Source: Ailanthus altissimus (lineage: Eukaryota > Streptophyta > Magnoliopsida > Sapindales > Simaroubaceae). Taken from it: a stretch of DNA of 64,000 nt. Under the pieces are notes generated by a model. The model did not search any database and was not told where the DNA came from. It worked only from the letters and a program-made list of their open reading frames with translations. A program made the translations under genes and the position numbers. Location of the stretch: positions 9,999,501 through 10,063,500 of the forward strand of contig OX327693.1 in NCBI GenBank assembly GCA_946807835.1, in the 5' to 3' direction. Below are positions 54,186-64,000 of the stretch, one piece after another (position 1 is the stretch's first letter; each line of letters starts with the position of its first letter).

Positions 54186-57100
54186 AGTAATGTTTTGACA
54201 ATTTTTTAATTTTTTGTTTAATATTTTTCAACTTATTTATCAATTATACTTATTTTTATAATTTAAAATAAAATATATTATTTTAAATATTATTTTAAAT
54301 ACTTTAATTAATATTATTAAATGTATTACTTACTATATTTTATTTTTTAAAATATAACAATTTGAAATAAAAATACTTTAAATAATATTACTAAATGTAT
54401 TAATTACTATAATTTATTTTTAAAAAATATAACAATTTGAAATAAAATTACTTAATTAATATTATATTAATTTCAAATAAAATAAATTTAATTTTCTAAA
54501 TATAAAAAATTTCAAAAAACTATAGCGCACAGCAAGCAAGAATTGAAGTGCCTAGTGATGATAAAAGACTCGAAACTTATCAGCTCATCGCCTATATTTT
54601 CAGATTCAAAAATGAGTGAGTTGCTGAAAACTAAAAGTAGTATTCATGCAATTGCAACAATAAGAAGTGCTTTCGACCCAGCAGTTTGAAATTAAAACTC
54701 AACTTCGATAATACAGTAAACAACTTCTCAAAAAGCTGTTAATGAAAGATGAATAAGTGGAACAACAATAGTGTTCATCTTCACTCCATAACATTTGCTG
54801 CACTACTAAGTGTTTAACTATTTGATGAAAATTATCTTTGTTTGGACCTTACCTAATTATTTTTTTTTATAATTGTTAGTCATATTTTATCTTTTGACAA
54901 TCCTTTTATAAAGTATTATTCATCATGTTTAAGATAAAAAAGTCTATGTGTTTAAAAAATGTCAATTATTTGAGTTGAGAGTATTCCGAATAAAGACTTT
55001 TCATATGTCAAGTTAAAAATGACTCTTTTTTTTACCATAACAAATTATTTTTAAAAAAAATAGGAAAAAGCGGTGTTGTGTGCACACAACGTCCCTTAAC
55101 ACGTGCTAAGCGTACACCTGCGCTTAGCATGATGTCTGCGTGTGACGATTAAAAACATATTTTAATTATTTTTTCATCTACTTTTTATAAAATCTTTACA
55201 AAAATTATCAGTTTATCACTAAATCTACCCATCTTTCACAAATTTTACATAGAGAAGAAAATTAAAGATTTTAGCTTTGAGACAAAAATATCCAAATTTT
55301 TTTTTTTTAACCATAAAAAATTAAAAATATATATGTGGCTAAAAGAAATACTCTATAACATTGAGATCTATTTTTAAAAAATTTCCTTTATTATATTATG
55401 ACAACAAAAAATTTGATAAAAAATAAACAACATAAACTTTATATGGACAAGTATGTAAATGCATTAAGTAGGTAGGAATATTTTTAGAAGAAAATTAATT
55501 ATATCAGTAAAATTTTATATTCAATAAAAAAAATTAGAAAAAATTTTTAATAGTAAAATTTAATTTAAAATTTTTTAAACAAAAAAAGAACAACATTAAA
55601 TGATTAAAAATGATTGCATATTCATAATTGAGTTTAAAAAATACATTTAAGCACCAAGAGCCTTTTTAGACAACAATATTACAAGTGCTTCCCTTAAAGA
55701 AGCATTCATAGATTTTCTTTTTTGCCCTTTTAATTTTTTTAAATGTTTTTAATTTTTTTTTAAAAAAAAACAATTGCACTTAAAAGAAGTTTATTAGAAA
55801 GGTCAACCCAACTTAAAAGGATGGTTACTGGAATTTATGATTAATGATACACTTTTTCACACTCTATCCAAAGTATTGCGACATAAATATAATAATACAG
55901 TAATAATTCTTCATCATTCGCCATATTTAACATTACACATCCAAAGTTGGAGAAAGACTTAAATAAGATAATCCTGGTAGTGGTTTCACATTTTCTATCC
56001 CATTCATCTCTATCATTAACATTAATAACTAATTTCAAAATAAATATGTTTCTAAATATGGATAAGGACATTTTAATCCATATCTTTCGACTCCATCCAA
56101 ATTTATTCTTTATTTTAAATTATCTAATTTTATCTTTCTTCTATTTTAATTTTGTCTTTCTTTGTTAAAACAAGTGCTGTAAAATTTGACAAAAAATTCA
56201 TTTTTCTATAATGACATTTGTACTTATGCTAAAATCTATATATCAATCATTGTATTCATGTGTTAATCAATAATTAACTATCAATAAAAAAAAAAAAAAA
56301 CACATGACATATTCTAATAGAATCAAACTTTAACATTTATTATTTAAAAATAATTTTAAAAAAAAAAAACCTCTCACCATCTACCACCTACATAATATTA
56401 AAATCATTTTTAACAACAAAAAAAAGCCAAGGTATATAGACGGTAACCACCATTGTTCATCATAAAATGGTGCAACAATAATCTATCTATATGTAATGAC
56501 AGTTCACATTACCACTTCATCATTCGACAATGATCAACTTCCACCATAAAATAGCAATCACCGTGAAACGGTAAAGCACACCGCCTTCACCATAGATCAA
56601 CTGTCAATCTATCATTTAACATCAAACAACAGCAGCCCGCCTTCCAACTTCATTTATTTAATTAATAACCATTGATTATTTAACACATCATAATTTATAA
56701 ATATCTTCCAATTAAGTTACAATATTACACTTCAATCATCAAATTTAACAGTACCTAACTACCGAGGAGAAATAAAATTATATTGAGCCAAAAATAAAGA
56801 CCATTGTCCTTATCCCTTATAAATATATTGTACTAAATAAGCATGTACACGATATTATAAGCCTGACTCATCTAAAATCCTTTCACCTAATTAAAATTTA
56901 TATGCCAAATGATGTGACACTCATCAATGACTAGTATCATGTCAATGCTAATATTTTTGTCTCTCTATAACTAAATGTATGCTAGATAGTTTAAACCACA
57001 TTATCTTGTTAAGAATTTAAAATTTGTAAAAGAACTTGGTATAGTTTCCTCCGTAAATAATTGGTTTCACTTCAATGATTCAAAATTAGTGGTTGTTCAT

Positions 57101-57578
57101 GGCACTAAGAGAAATGCAAGCTTCAACCTTCCCTCAATATCAAATGAAACAGAACCCTTTAGTTCCTTCATACACGACACCTACCCGTGTAATCAACCAA
57201 TACATACATTTCAAAATAATGTTATTATATTATGGCCACAGCTCATAAGAGCCATCTCTAGCACTTGTATCAGTTGGTACCATTTGCTTTTGGTGAAGCA
57301 GATCATTATATCATGTTCTGAGATCATCGTTGGCTGAGTCTACATCCCACTCAATGGAGTTCCACTAGGCATCATGCAGCTTTAACAAAAAGAGTCCAGT
57401 AGCATGTTTGTGTCAGAGCCTAACAAGTTTAATACATAGGGAAGTTTCCATGGATTGTTACCAGGATTGACCGCAGCCCTTTGCAGTGTACACATCAAAC
57501 ATCTCTTAATTGATGGAAAAATAAACACCAGAAGGCCAAAAATTTATGCTAGAACCAAAAAGCAGAAAAAATTATTCA
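54186..57578. other. Non-coding stretch downstream of CMSS1
   Basis: This is mostly A+T-rich. It contains the isolated G+C-rich block 55068-55150 and, at about 56290-56420, sequence related to the outer foldback arms. From about 57060 to 57578 the base composition becomes more balanced and may include the CMSS1 3' untranslated region. No canonical AATAAA is visible there on the minus strand, so the transcript end is unknown. Confidence 0.4.
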
Positions 57579-60500
57579 TCAAAGATTTTTCCTTTTTTTA
57601 CCCTTGAACTCATTACCACTTGGAATTTGACCATAGAGACAGATCCGCAGGTCACCTTGCAGTAGGCGCTGGTGAAAGTAGGTTTGGTACAAATCCCAGA
57701 ACTCATCCCTGCCAATAGAGTAAGTGTAAATACAGGTAAGTTCCGGTGGTTGGGTAGGGAAGAAAAGATATTATCAATTTTTAGTCGATCACAATGTCAA
57801 GTGAAATACCTTCAGAAACTAAAATGCATGCCAAAGTTCATGGTAATCAGACATAAAAGCTCATATTATAAATGTATATTTCTTTTTGTAGAATTAAACT
57901 TTAGTTTTGAGCACATCTTCTCCAGTCACAAAATTCCCATGTTTGGTTCTTAAAAGTTTAGTCAAAAATAAAAAATAAAAGAAAAAAAGAATTACAGAAA
58001 GTTGTAAATAAACAGTAGGTTTTCATATTTTGCAATATGAAAACAAATAAATAAGGAAAACAATTGCCAAAAAAGAAAAATGACGGAAGAAAACAATGAA
58101 GAAAGTGGAAATAAGTTAATTATTCATCAGACCTGACTTGAGGCAGTGTAAACAAGGAATAGCCCTTCAAATCTGTATGCGTGTCAAGTACAATCACTTC
58201 CAATCTCGAAAGCCCCAATGCCTCGATGTCAATTAACTTCTTTATTCTGGAAATGAAAAGAAAAAAAGAATCATTATCAACCTCTGCATAAAAATGAATT
58301 TTTGGCTATTTGCTTCTTTCAACCAACCTCCATAAAGTAAATTTTTAACTGTGCATGGTAAACCAAAAAACAGGCCTATACCGCTGCACAAACTCAGCCC
58401 CCTTAGTAAACAACTAAAAGAAAACCCCTTCCCAATTTGAAAGGAAATAAAAAGTCAATCTTTGAAACTACCCATGGCAACTAGAAGCCAAGAGTGAAGC
58501 CAAAATATGGGCTTTATCCTACAAGAAACTATACTGCTTCAAAAATACAGTTATTCCTCAAATTCCAGATTACCCATGGGACAGTAAAAAAAACATGCTC
58601 ATTTTCAGAGCATCTTATCTTCCTGTCCTTTCCCAAAAGGTAAAAAGCAATCTTCAAAAGATTTCAGAGCAACCCACAAGATTTTGGGTTCCTTTCACAA
58701 CTTTGCTCATAACATGGATGCAAATTGGCAAGCATCAATTTATATTTCCAGCTTTCAGAAGATAAGTTTCTAGAATTTTCACCACTCATACAGACTATAG
58801 GAATCATAATGCCACTAGAAGTATAGAAAAAACATACCAAAAAAAAGGGAGAAGAGAAACCTGTAATGTTGATATTTAATATTTTTTTTAAGAAAAAGAA
58901 AGAAAATGTTATTTAATAAAGGTTGGCTGAAAGAAGAAAATAGCGAAAAATAGGGTAACAAGAAAAATATGAACCCTCAGACTACTCGGAAGCTTTAGCA
59001 TTCCAAACCCTAAAATTGAATTTGTTTTTTTTTCATCCTCAAAATATCCCTTATATGATAAAAGGGATTTGCAATTTCTAATATATAACTTAGTAAAATA
59101 ATAGAAGTATAACAATAACAACATAGCCCCCTTTAACACATCTTTTAATAACACTATGCAATATTTCCATATCTAGAGAGTTGGCTGCAGTGCAAATGAC
59201 AGTATTACTATATTTATCAAAGATGGCAATTTGTTCAAAGATTTTTATTTATTTTTCACAAGATTTTTGAAAGCTAAGCATACACATCGCTTGATAGTCA
59301 TATGCACTATGCAATTGTCTATGTGATGCCAACATACATAACCAATCAAATGCAAGGACTAACAAAGATCAAATAATATAATCACCTCTGGCACCTCAGC
59401 TCACCCCAGAACCCAGTTGGGTTCGATTCCCCATTCCCCCAAAGTGTAGTGTGTGTTGTGTAAATGTATCCAAAAAAAATGAAAAATAAATAAATAAAGG
59501 TTTGGGTATCATTGATAGCTGATTGGTAAGCAACATTAGAATAGCTGGAAAATATTGCTTCTGCTGTATTGGGGTTCTTGGCCTTTTTGTCTATAGAGTT
59601 GATTTTAGCCATACTTTTATTCCCAGTTGGGTTTCTTGGACAGTATGTCCTTGTTTTTGCAGATAACTTGTCCCTTATTTTGCAAATCTTTCTTTTTTGA
59701 AAAGAAACTAAAAAGTAAATTCAAGGAAAAAGATAAAATTACAATGGTGGACCAGGTATCCATGACTTATTTTGTAAATCTTTCTAAAAGAAGTTGTTCA
59801 TGTTTCTTTGAGAGAAAAAAGCAAAAATAAATAAATAAATAATTCATGGGAATGGCATTTGATAAAGCTACTGATGAACAAGTCTTGAGAATCTAATGTG
59901 GAGTTACTTTTGATGTCATCAAATGGCTTAATGAAATAAGAGATAAGATGAAAGCCAAAAGTCAAATTGATTCTTCCGGTATCTACAAGCTCAACTTTAC
60001 TAGGCAACAAATGTAGTGAACTGAAGAGGTGCTTCAGAGGAATGCATAGGAAGTAACATGTTTTCATATATTGTGATCTTGTTTTCCATTTGCGGATGTC
60101 ATTGGATTGAACATATCCTTTTACCCTCTCTTTTTTCTCAAGGGAATATAGCTTATTACTTAGGTAACTTCGTCTCATTTAGCTAAACCAGTCATCAACT
60201 ATTTTTTCTTCTAGGAACAAAATATCCATTTGATTAAATAATTTGAAAGATAACTTCAACACAAAATAGGAAGCCAACTCTTAAATAAATTACTATATCG
60301 GTAGAAACAGGAGATCATTTACCTGCTTGGTGTACCACTAGCAAAATTAACACGGTTCTTTAGCCAGGATACCTGCATCAACCATGGAGGATAAGCAATA
60401 AACATAACTTGAGATCCAAGAATAATAGCAGAAAGATAGACAAGAAAAACCTTCTCCACATATTAACAACATTCATACCACCACAGACAACTTTTTTTTT

Positions 60501-63500
60501 TCTATTCTTCATTGGTAGATGATATGACAATATCTGTAATCTCCAAGTATTTAAACTAAGGCATAAAATTTTTATCACAATGATCCATTCTGCCCCCAGA
60601 ATACAATAAATGTCAACAAATAAATGTGAAACAATTAGTTGAACTTACAATTTCTAAAAGCATTTAAAAGAGAACAAAATAAAATAGCCAGTGAGAAAGT
60701 GGGATCAAGAGCAAATATTCAGCAGAGGAAGCGCCTCTAACAATCTGTCTAAAGAATTTGATCATTCACTCTGAGACCAGTGGAGAATTTTTAATTTCAT
60801 AGGAAAAAGAAAAGTATAATAATGATATAATCAAAGCAGGTAAAAGATTGGACTTTGTGTTCACAAAAGAGAAAAAAGAACTGATAAATGAGAAACAAAT
60901 TTAGCTTCTTTGTGAAGGAAAGAAGCATAAACCTCAAGCCTAAATATAATACAGCTAAACGAAAACAATACTCATGAAGAGTTTGGGATCAGACTGACAT
61001 GCAAATAATATAATATTCAGCAACACTGGTGGCTTTTGATAATTTTTAACATTATCATTTCCCAAACTCAACATGAAGCACGATGCAAGAATTGCTAGAA
61101 GGGGAAAGATATATAGGCTCAGGATACTATATAACAACAAAAGAAAACTAGTAAGCCTCACCCTGAAGATTTGACTTCCCTCATTCCAAGACAAGATTGA
61201 CAGTATCAGGCAACGATGGGGTAAAAGAACACAAGAACTTTCAATAAATGAAAGCTATGTGAATTAAGTTTCTGTACCCTAAATTTATATATGAAATGTT
61301 GTATAAACTAGCTAGAGGCCCACTCAAAAACTTATAAAAGTTTATGCACCAAAATTTCTAATGCTGACAAAAAAATTTCAATCTTGAAGATAATGATACT
61401 TAAATTAAAAACCATTTTAGAATTTGGGATCAGACTGACGTGCAAATAATATAATATTCAGCATCGCTGATGGCTTTAGATAATCTGTTAACATCATCAT
61501 TTCCCAAATTCAACACGAGAGCACAATGCAAGGAAATAATCCAAGAATTGCTCAAAGAGGAAAGATATATCCGCTCAAGATACTATGTAACAACAAAAGA
61601 AAACTAGTAAGCCTGACCCTGACAACTTGAATTCCCTGATTCCCGAACAAGAAGATTAGGTAAAAGAACATAAAATTCTTCAATAAATGAAACCTATGTG
61701 AATTAAGATACATTATCCTAACATTTAATCTATATGGGAAATGCTGTATAAACTATCTGGAGGCCCACCTAAAAACTTACAAAAGTTTATGCGCCAAAAT
61801 CTCTAAAACTGTCAAAAATGGTCAATCCCAAAGATAATGATACTTAACAGAAAAACCATGCACATTAAGAGTTTGGGATCAGACTGACGTGCAAATAATA
61901 TATATTCAGCATTGCTGGTGGCTTTTGACAATCTGTTAACATCATTTCCCAAACTCAACACAAAAGCCCAATGAAGAAATAATGCAAAAATTGCAAGACA
62001 AGAAAACATATGTTGACTGAAGGTGCTATACAATAACAAGAGAAAACTAGTAAGCCTGGCCCTGAAGTCACTGATGTCAAGACAAGAAGACCAACAGTAT
62101 CAGGCAATGTTGAGGTAAAAGAACATGAGAAACTTCACTGAATGAAAGCTACAAAAATTTAAATTACATTATCCTAACATTTAATCTATAGCACTAAATA
62201 AAACTCCTGCATTGACTTAGTTTATCCTCATTCTTGTTACGAACTACCAATCAATCCAAGGCTAGAAAACAAAAATTGGACCCTCTCATACATTGCAACC
62301 TCATAGAAGATGATCAATATACAGAGCAGGAAAAAAAAAAAGGAAAAATAAGAGAGCAAAAAACACACTTGAAGAATTGAAAAGACAAGAGATACACAAC
62401 CTGTTCGTCGACCTTCATATGCTTTGAGAACAGCTTTACAGCATGGCACTCTTTAGTCAACGATTGCAAACCCCTGGAATAGCATAATAATTTTGAGACG
62501 CGTGTATAGTTTTGGTAATGATGGAAAGAAACAAGGAAAATGCATGGTCCATTACAGGGACATTTTTATTGAGAAGATGTTTTAACAATCAGTCGTACTG
62601 TGTTTGCCAGAGGTTCATATTCTACTTCATTTTGAAAGGAAAGAAAAAGTTCAATACCTTAGAAGTTCTAAAGCTCTCAAGGCAGAAGCACTAATAATAA
62701 GAACAGCTGGGCACCCTGGATCAAATTTCCCTTCCAAGAGCTGCCCTTCACAAAGCACTTCTTTCCACGAGGAACCAAAAGCTTCCTTCATATGCTTCCC
62801 TAAGGTTTTTGCATCTTGATCCAAGCTTTTAGACAGTTCTAGAATGCATGACTCTAGCACAATTGGCAAACCACAATCAACATGATATTTTTACTGTTCT
62901 TTTTAGGTGCATCTGAATACTGCATTCCTTAGAGGCAAAAATAATAAATAATGTTGAACCCCTATGCATAAATATCCAAACACCACAGAGGGAGAACATT
63001 ATCACCTTCGTAAATTAATTATCAAACAATTATTAATTGAAAAAAAATAAGGACTGCATACTATTCAATTCGCTGTATTACTGCTAAAGCAAGTAAGACT
63101 AGCACACAAACAGCTCTGTGATATCATGTCAAAGGTTTTGGTTGGATATCCCAAATTCAATGTAACACTTAGACTGCACCAAACAGCCCTGTTAACTTGT
63201 TACAACTACTACTGCTATTATTGCTATTGCTATTGATATTGATATTGTTATTGTTATGCATCTGTCATTAGATGCTTCCAAGTAAAACTATCTAGGAATG
63301 TGAATATGCACATTGGCTTTTAACATATGAAGGTAAAACAAAAGAAATAAAGTGAAATAAAAAATAAAAAAATAAAAAATAAAAAAAGCAGAGCTTAGAA
63401 TGAAGAGAATTGAAACCTTCAATTGATTCTAACTCAAGAGAAGAAAGCTGGACACCGTTGACTGACTGAAACTCATTCAAGAAGAAGTGGAGCTGCTCCG

Positions 63501-63711
63501 ATGCTGAAGCTGTAGCCGCTTGTACGTCGTTGTGGCTGCCTTGCTTGTGACTCTTGATATGGTTGTTGTCTTTGTTAGTGTCGTTGCTGTGCTTATCCTT
63601 CTTGTTGTTTTTCTTAAACTTAGTGTTGACTCCTTTGGGAGCGAGGGATTTTGGTTTTTTATTTTTGAGAGAAGCTTTCTTTGAGAGCTTCTCGGCTTTC
63701 AGACTCGCCAT
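57579..63711 (-). CDS. CMSS1: CMSS1/Cms1 homologue, 90S pre-ribosome factor, six exons
   Basis: Exons in transcript order are 63711-63417, 62853-62658, 62473-62401, 60372-60323, 58246-58133 and 57708-57579 (stop TGA). All junctions are GT-AG and phases match, giving 858 nt and 285 residues; human CMSS1 is 279. Residues 1-60 are Lys-rich (a likely nucleolar signal). The C-terminal part is the Cms1 domain (PF14617): CPAVLIISASALRALELLR, KLFSKHMKVDEQV, NFASGTPSRIKKLID, LGLSRLEVIVLDTH. The domain resembles a DEAD-box helicase half without catalytic motifs. Yeast Cms1 is found in the U3-containing 90S pre-ribosome, so a role in early small-subunit assembly in the nucleolus is inferred. A telo-box lies 70 nt before the ATG, as in many plant ribosome genes. 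Introns 3 and 4 are about 2 kb each and contain repeats. Confidence 0.93.
59385..59502 (+). mobile_element. SINE-like insertion in CMSS1 intron 4
   Basis: A B-box GGTTCGATTCC is at 59420-59430, preceded by CACCTCTGGCACCTCAGCTC (a possible decayed A-box) and followed by a short unique body ending in an A-rich tail (AAAAAAAATGAAAAATAAAT). This is the layout of a tRNA-derived SINE in plus orientation, opposite to the host gene. Target duplications are not clear. Confidence 0.5.
60950..62195. repeat. Three tandem copies of a ~445-bp unit in CMSS1 intron 3
   Basis: The string TTTGGGATCAGACTGAC recurs with its first GGG at 60985, 61426 and 61875, giving periods of 441 and 449 bp. Each unit continues with TGCAAATAATATAATATTCAGC, then CAACAAAAGAAAACTAGTAAG (copies 1 and 2; copy 3 CAATAACAAGAGAAAACTAG), then TAAAAGAACA and TCAATAAATGAAAGC. 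Copies differ by point changes and small indels. The repeat has no coding frame and lies wholly within the intron, so it is removed by splicing. Confidence 0.9.
63206..63257. repeat. (ATTGCT/ATTGAT)n microsatellite in CMSS1 intron 1
   Basis: A run of ACTACTACTGCTATTATTGC followed by GATATT/GTTATT units. It lies within intron 1 and has no coding role. Confidence 0.85.
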
Positions 63712-63780
63712 TCTTTCTTTCGGTGTTAGCTGCTGCTGTTATCAAACTTCAAATAAGGACCAAGGTAGGTTTTCTATTTC

Positions 63781-63788
63781 TAGGGTTT
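63781..63788 (-). promoter_or_regulatory. Telo-box (AAACCCTA) upstream of CMSS1
   Basis: The minus strand reads AAACCCTA here, 70 nt before the CMSS1 ATG (63711). The telo-box is a well-known element near the start of plant genes for ribosomal proteins and ribosome biogenesis. Its place and strand agree with the function assigned to the gene. Confidence 0.7.
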
Positions 63789-64000
63789 CTCTGACTCGCG
63801 TGTTATCTCACAACTTTATTTTCCCATTGAATAGGAATAACGGTATTGTAAAGTAAATACTAATTGGAATAGGACTAACGAGTAACGATAGTGTAAATTA
63901 AATAATAATTTATATATAAAAAAAAAACCTACTTTTGATATAAGAAAACTGTTCAGTATTCACTTATTATGAATATTTGTGTGCTTATAGCAACTTTCGT
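63789..64000. other. Promoter side of CMSS1, window edge
   Basis: Only about 210 bp remain beyond the telo-box. The sequence is A+T-rich with TTTATATATAAA-like DNA near 63910-63922, which is far from the ATG for a TATA box. No other gene starts here. Confidence 0.4.

Noticed and set aside
59798..60178. 126-codon open frame on the minus strand inside CMSS1 intron 4
   Set aside because: It lies between two well-supported exons, has no recognisable domain, and its residue make-up (Phe, Leu, Ser, Lys) fits A+T-rich intron sequence. No splice sites tie it to CMSS1.
1..64000. CRISPR arrays, operons or bacterial-type mobile systems
   Set aside because: No regularly spaced short repeats with unique spacers were seen. 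Genes are intron-split and the repeats are plant transposable elements, so prokaryotic systems are not expected.

Overview
This is a window of plant nuclear DNA, most likely from a eudicot. It is very A+T rich, its genes are split by canonical GT-AG introns, one gene carries a plant telo-box, and the rest is packed with decayed plant transposable elements (Ty1/copia, Ty3/gypsy chromovirus and Tat-like, TRIM, hAT, SINE-like and foldback elements). I cannot name the species. Two conserved host genes can be supported, both on the minus strand. A seven-exon PIRIN-like cupin gene lies at 7928-9713. A six-exon CMSS1/Cms1-type ribosome-biogenesis gene lies at 57579-63711. Both models join in frame through every splice site I checked by hand.

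Layout. 1-7412 holds relics: a tandem duplication, a minus-strand coding relic resembling the 'putative gypsy type transposon' family, a probable solo copia LTR, and a copia relic with a tRNA-iMet primer-binding site. 7850-9900 is the PIRIN gene. 9900-13120 is A+T-rich intergenic DNA. 13127-18786 is a fragment of a reverse-transcriptase-type RNase H gene abutting an internally deleted Ty3/gypsy chromovirus, which is itself split by a solo LTR of about 2 kb with a perfect 5-bp target duplication. 18792-23663 is a degenerate hAT transposon. About 24700-34800 is a decayed Tat-like Ty3/gypsy element interrupted between RNase H and integrase by a nearly complete but inactive Ty1/copia element (28654-33951).

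34800-57500 contains no host gene that I can support. It holds a copia integrase/RT relic (39230-40620), a TRIM with perfect target duplications (42480-43238), a gypsy gag relic (46860-48060), a repeat family seen at three sites, a long foldback element (52350-53168) and a second, very old TRIM on the minus strand (53677-54089). 57579-64000 is the CMSS1 gene with its promoter side at the right edge.

The two host genes have no evident joint function. PIRIN is a nuclear/cytosolic metal-binding cupin; CMSS1 belongs to early small-subunit ribosome assembly. What dominates the window is its layered transposon history: chromovirus, then solo LTR and hAT; Tat-like gypsy, then copia. Premature stops and LTR differences are mostly transitions, as expected for methylated, silenced elements. 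I found no convincing undescribed functional system. The most informative items are the nested insertions with readable target duplications, the two TRIMs, an in-frame 132-bp duplication inside a copia RT, and a triplicated repeat inside a CMSS1 intron.
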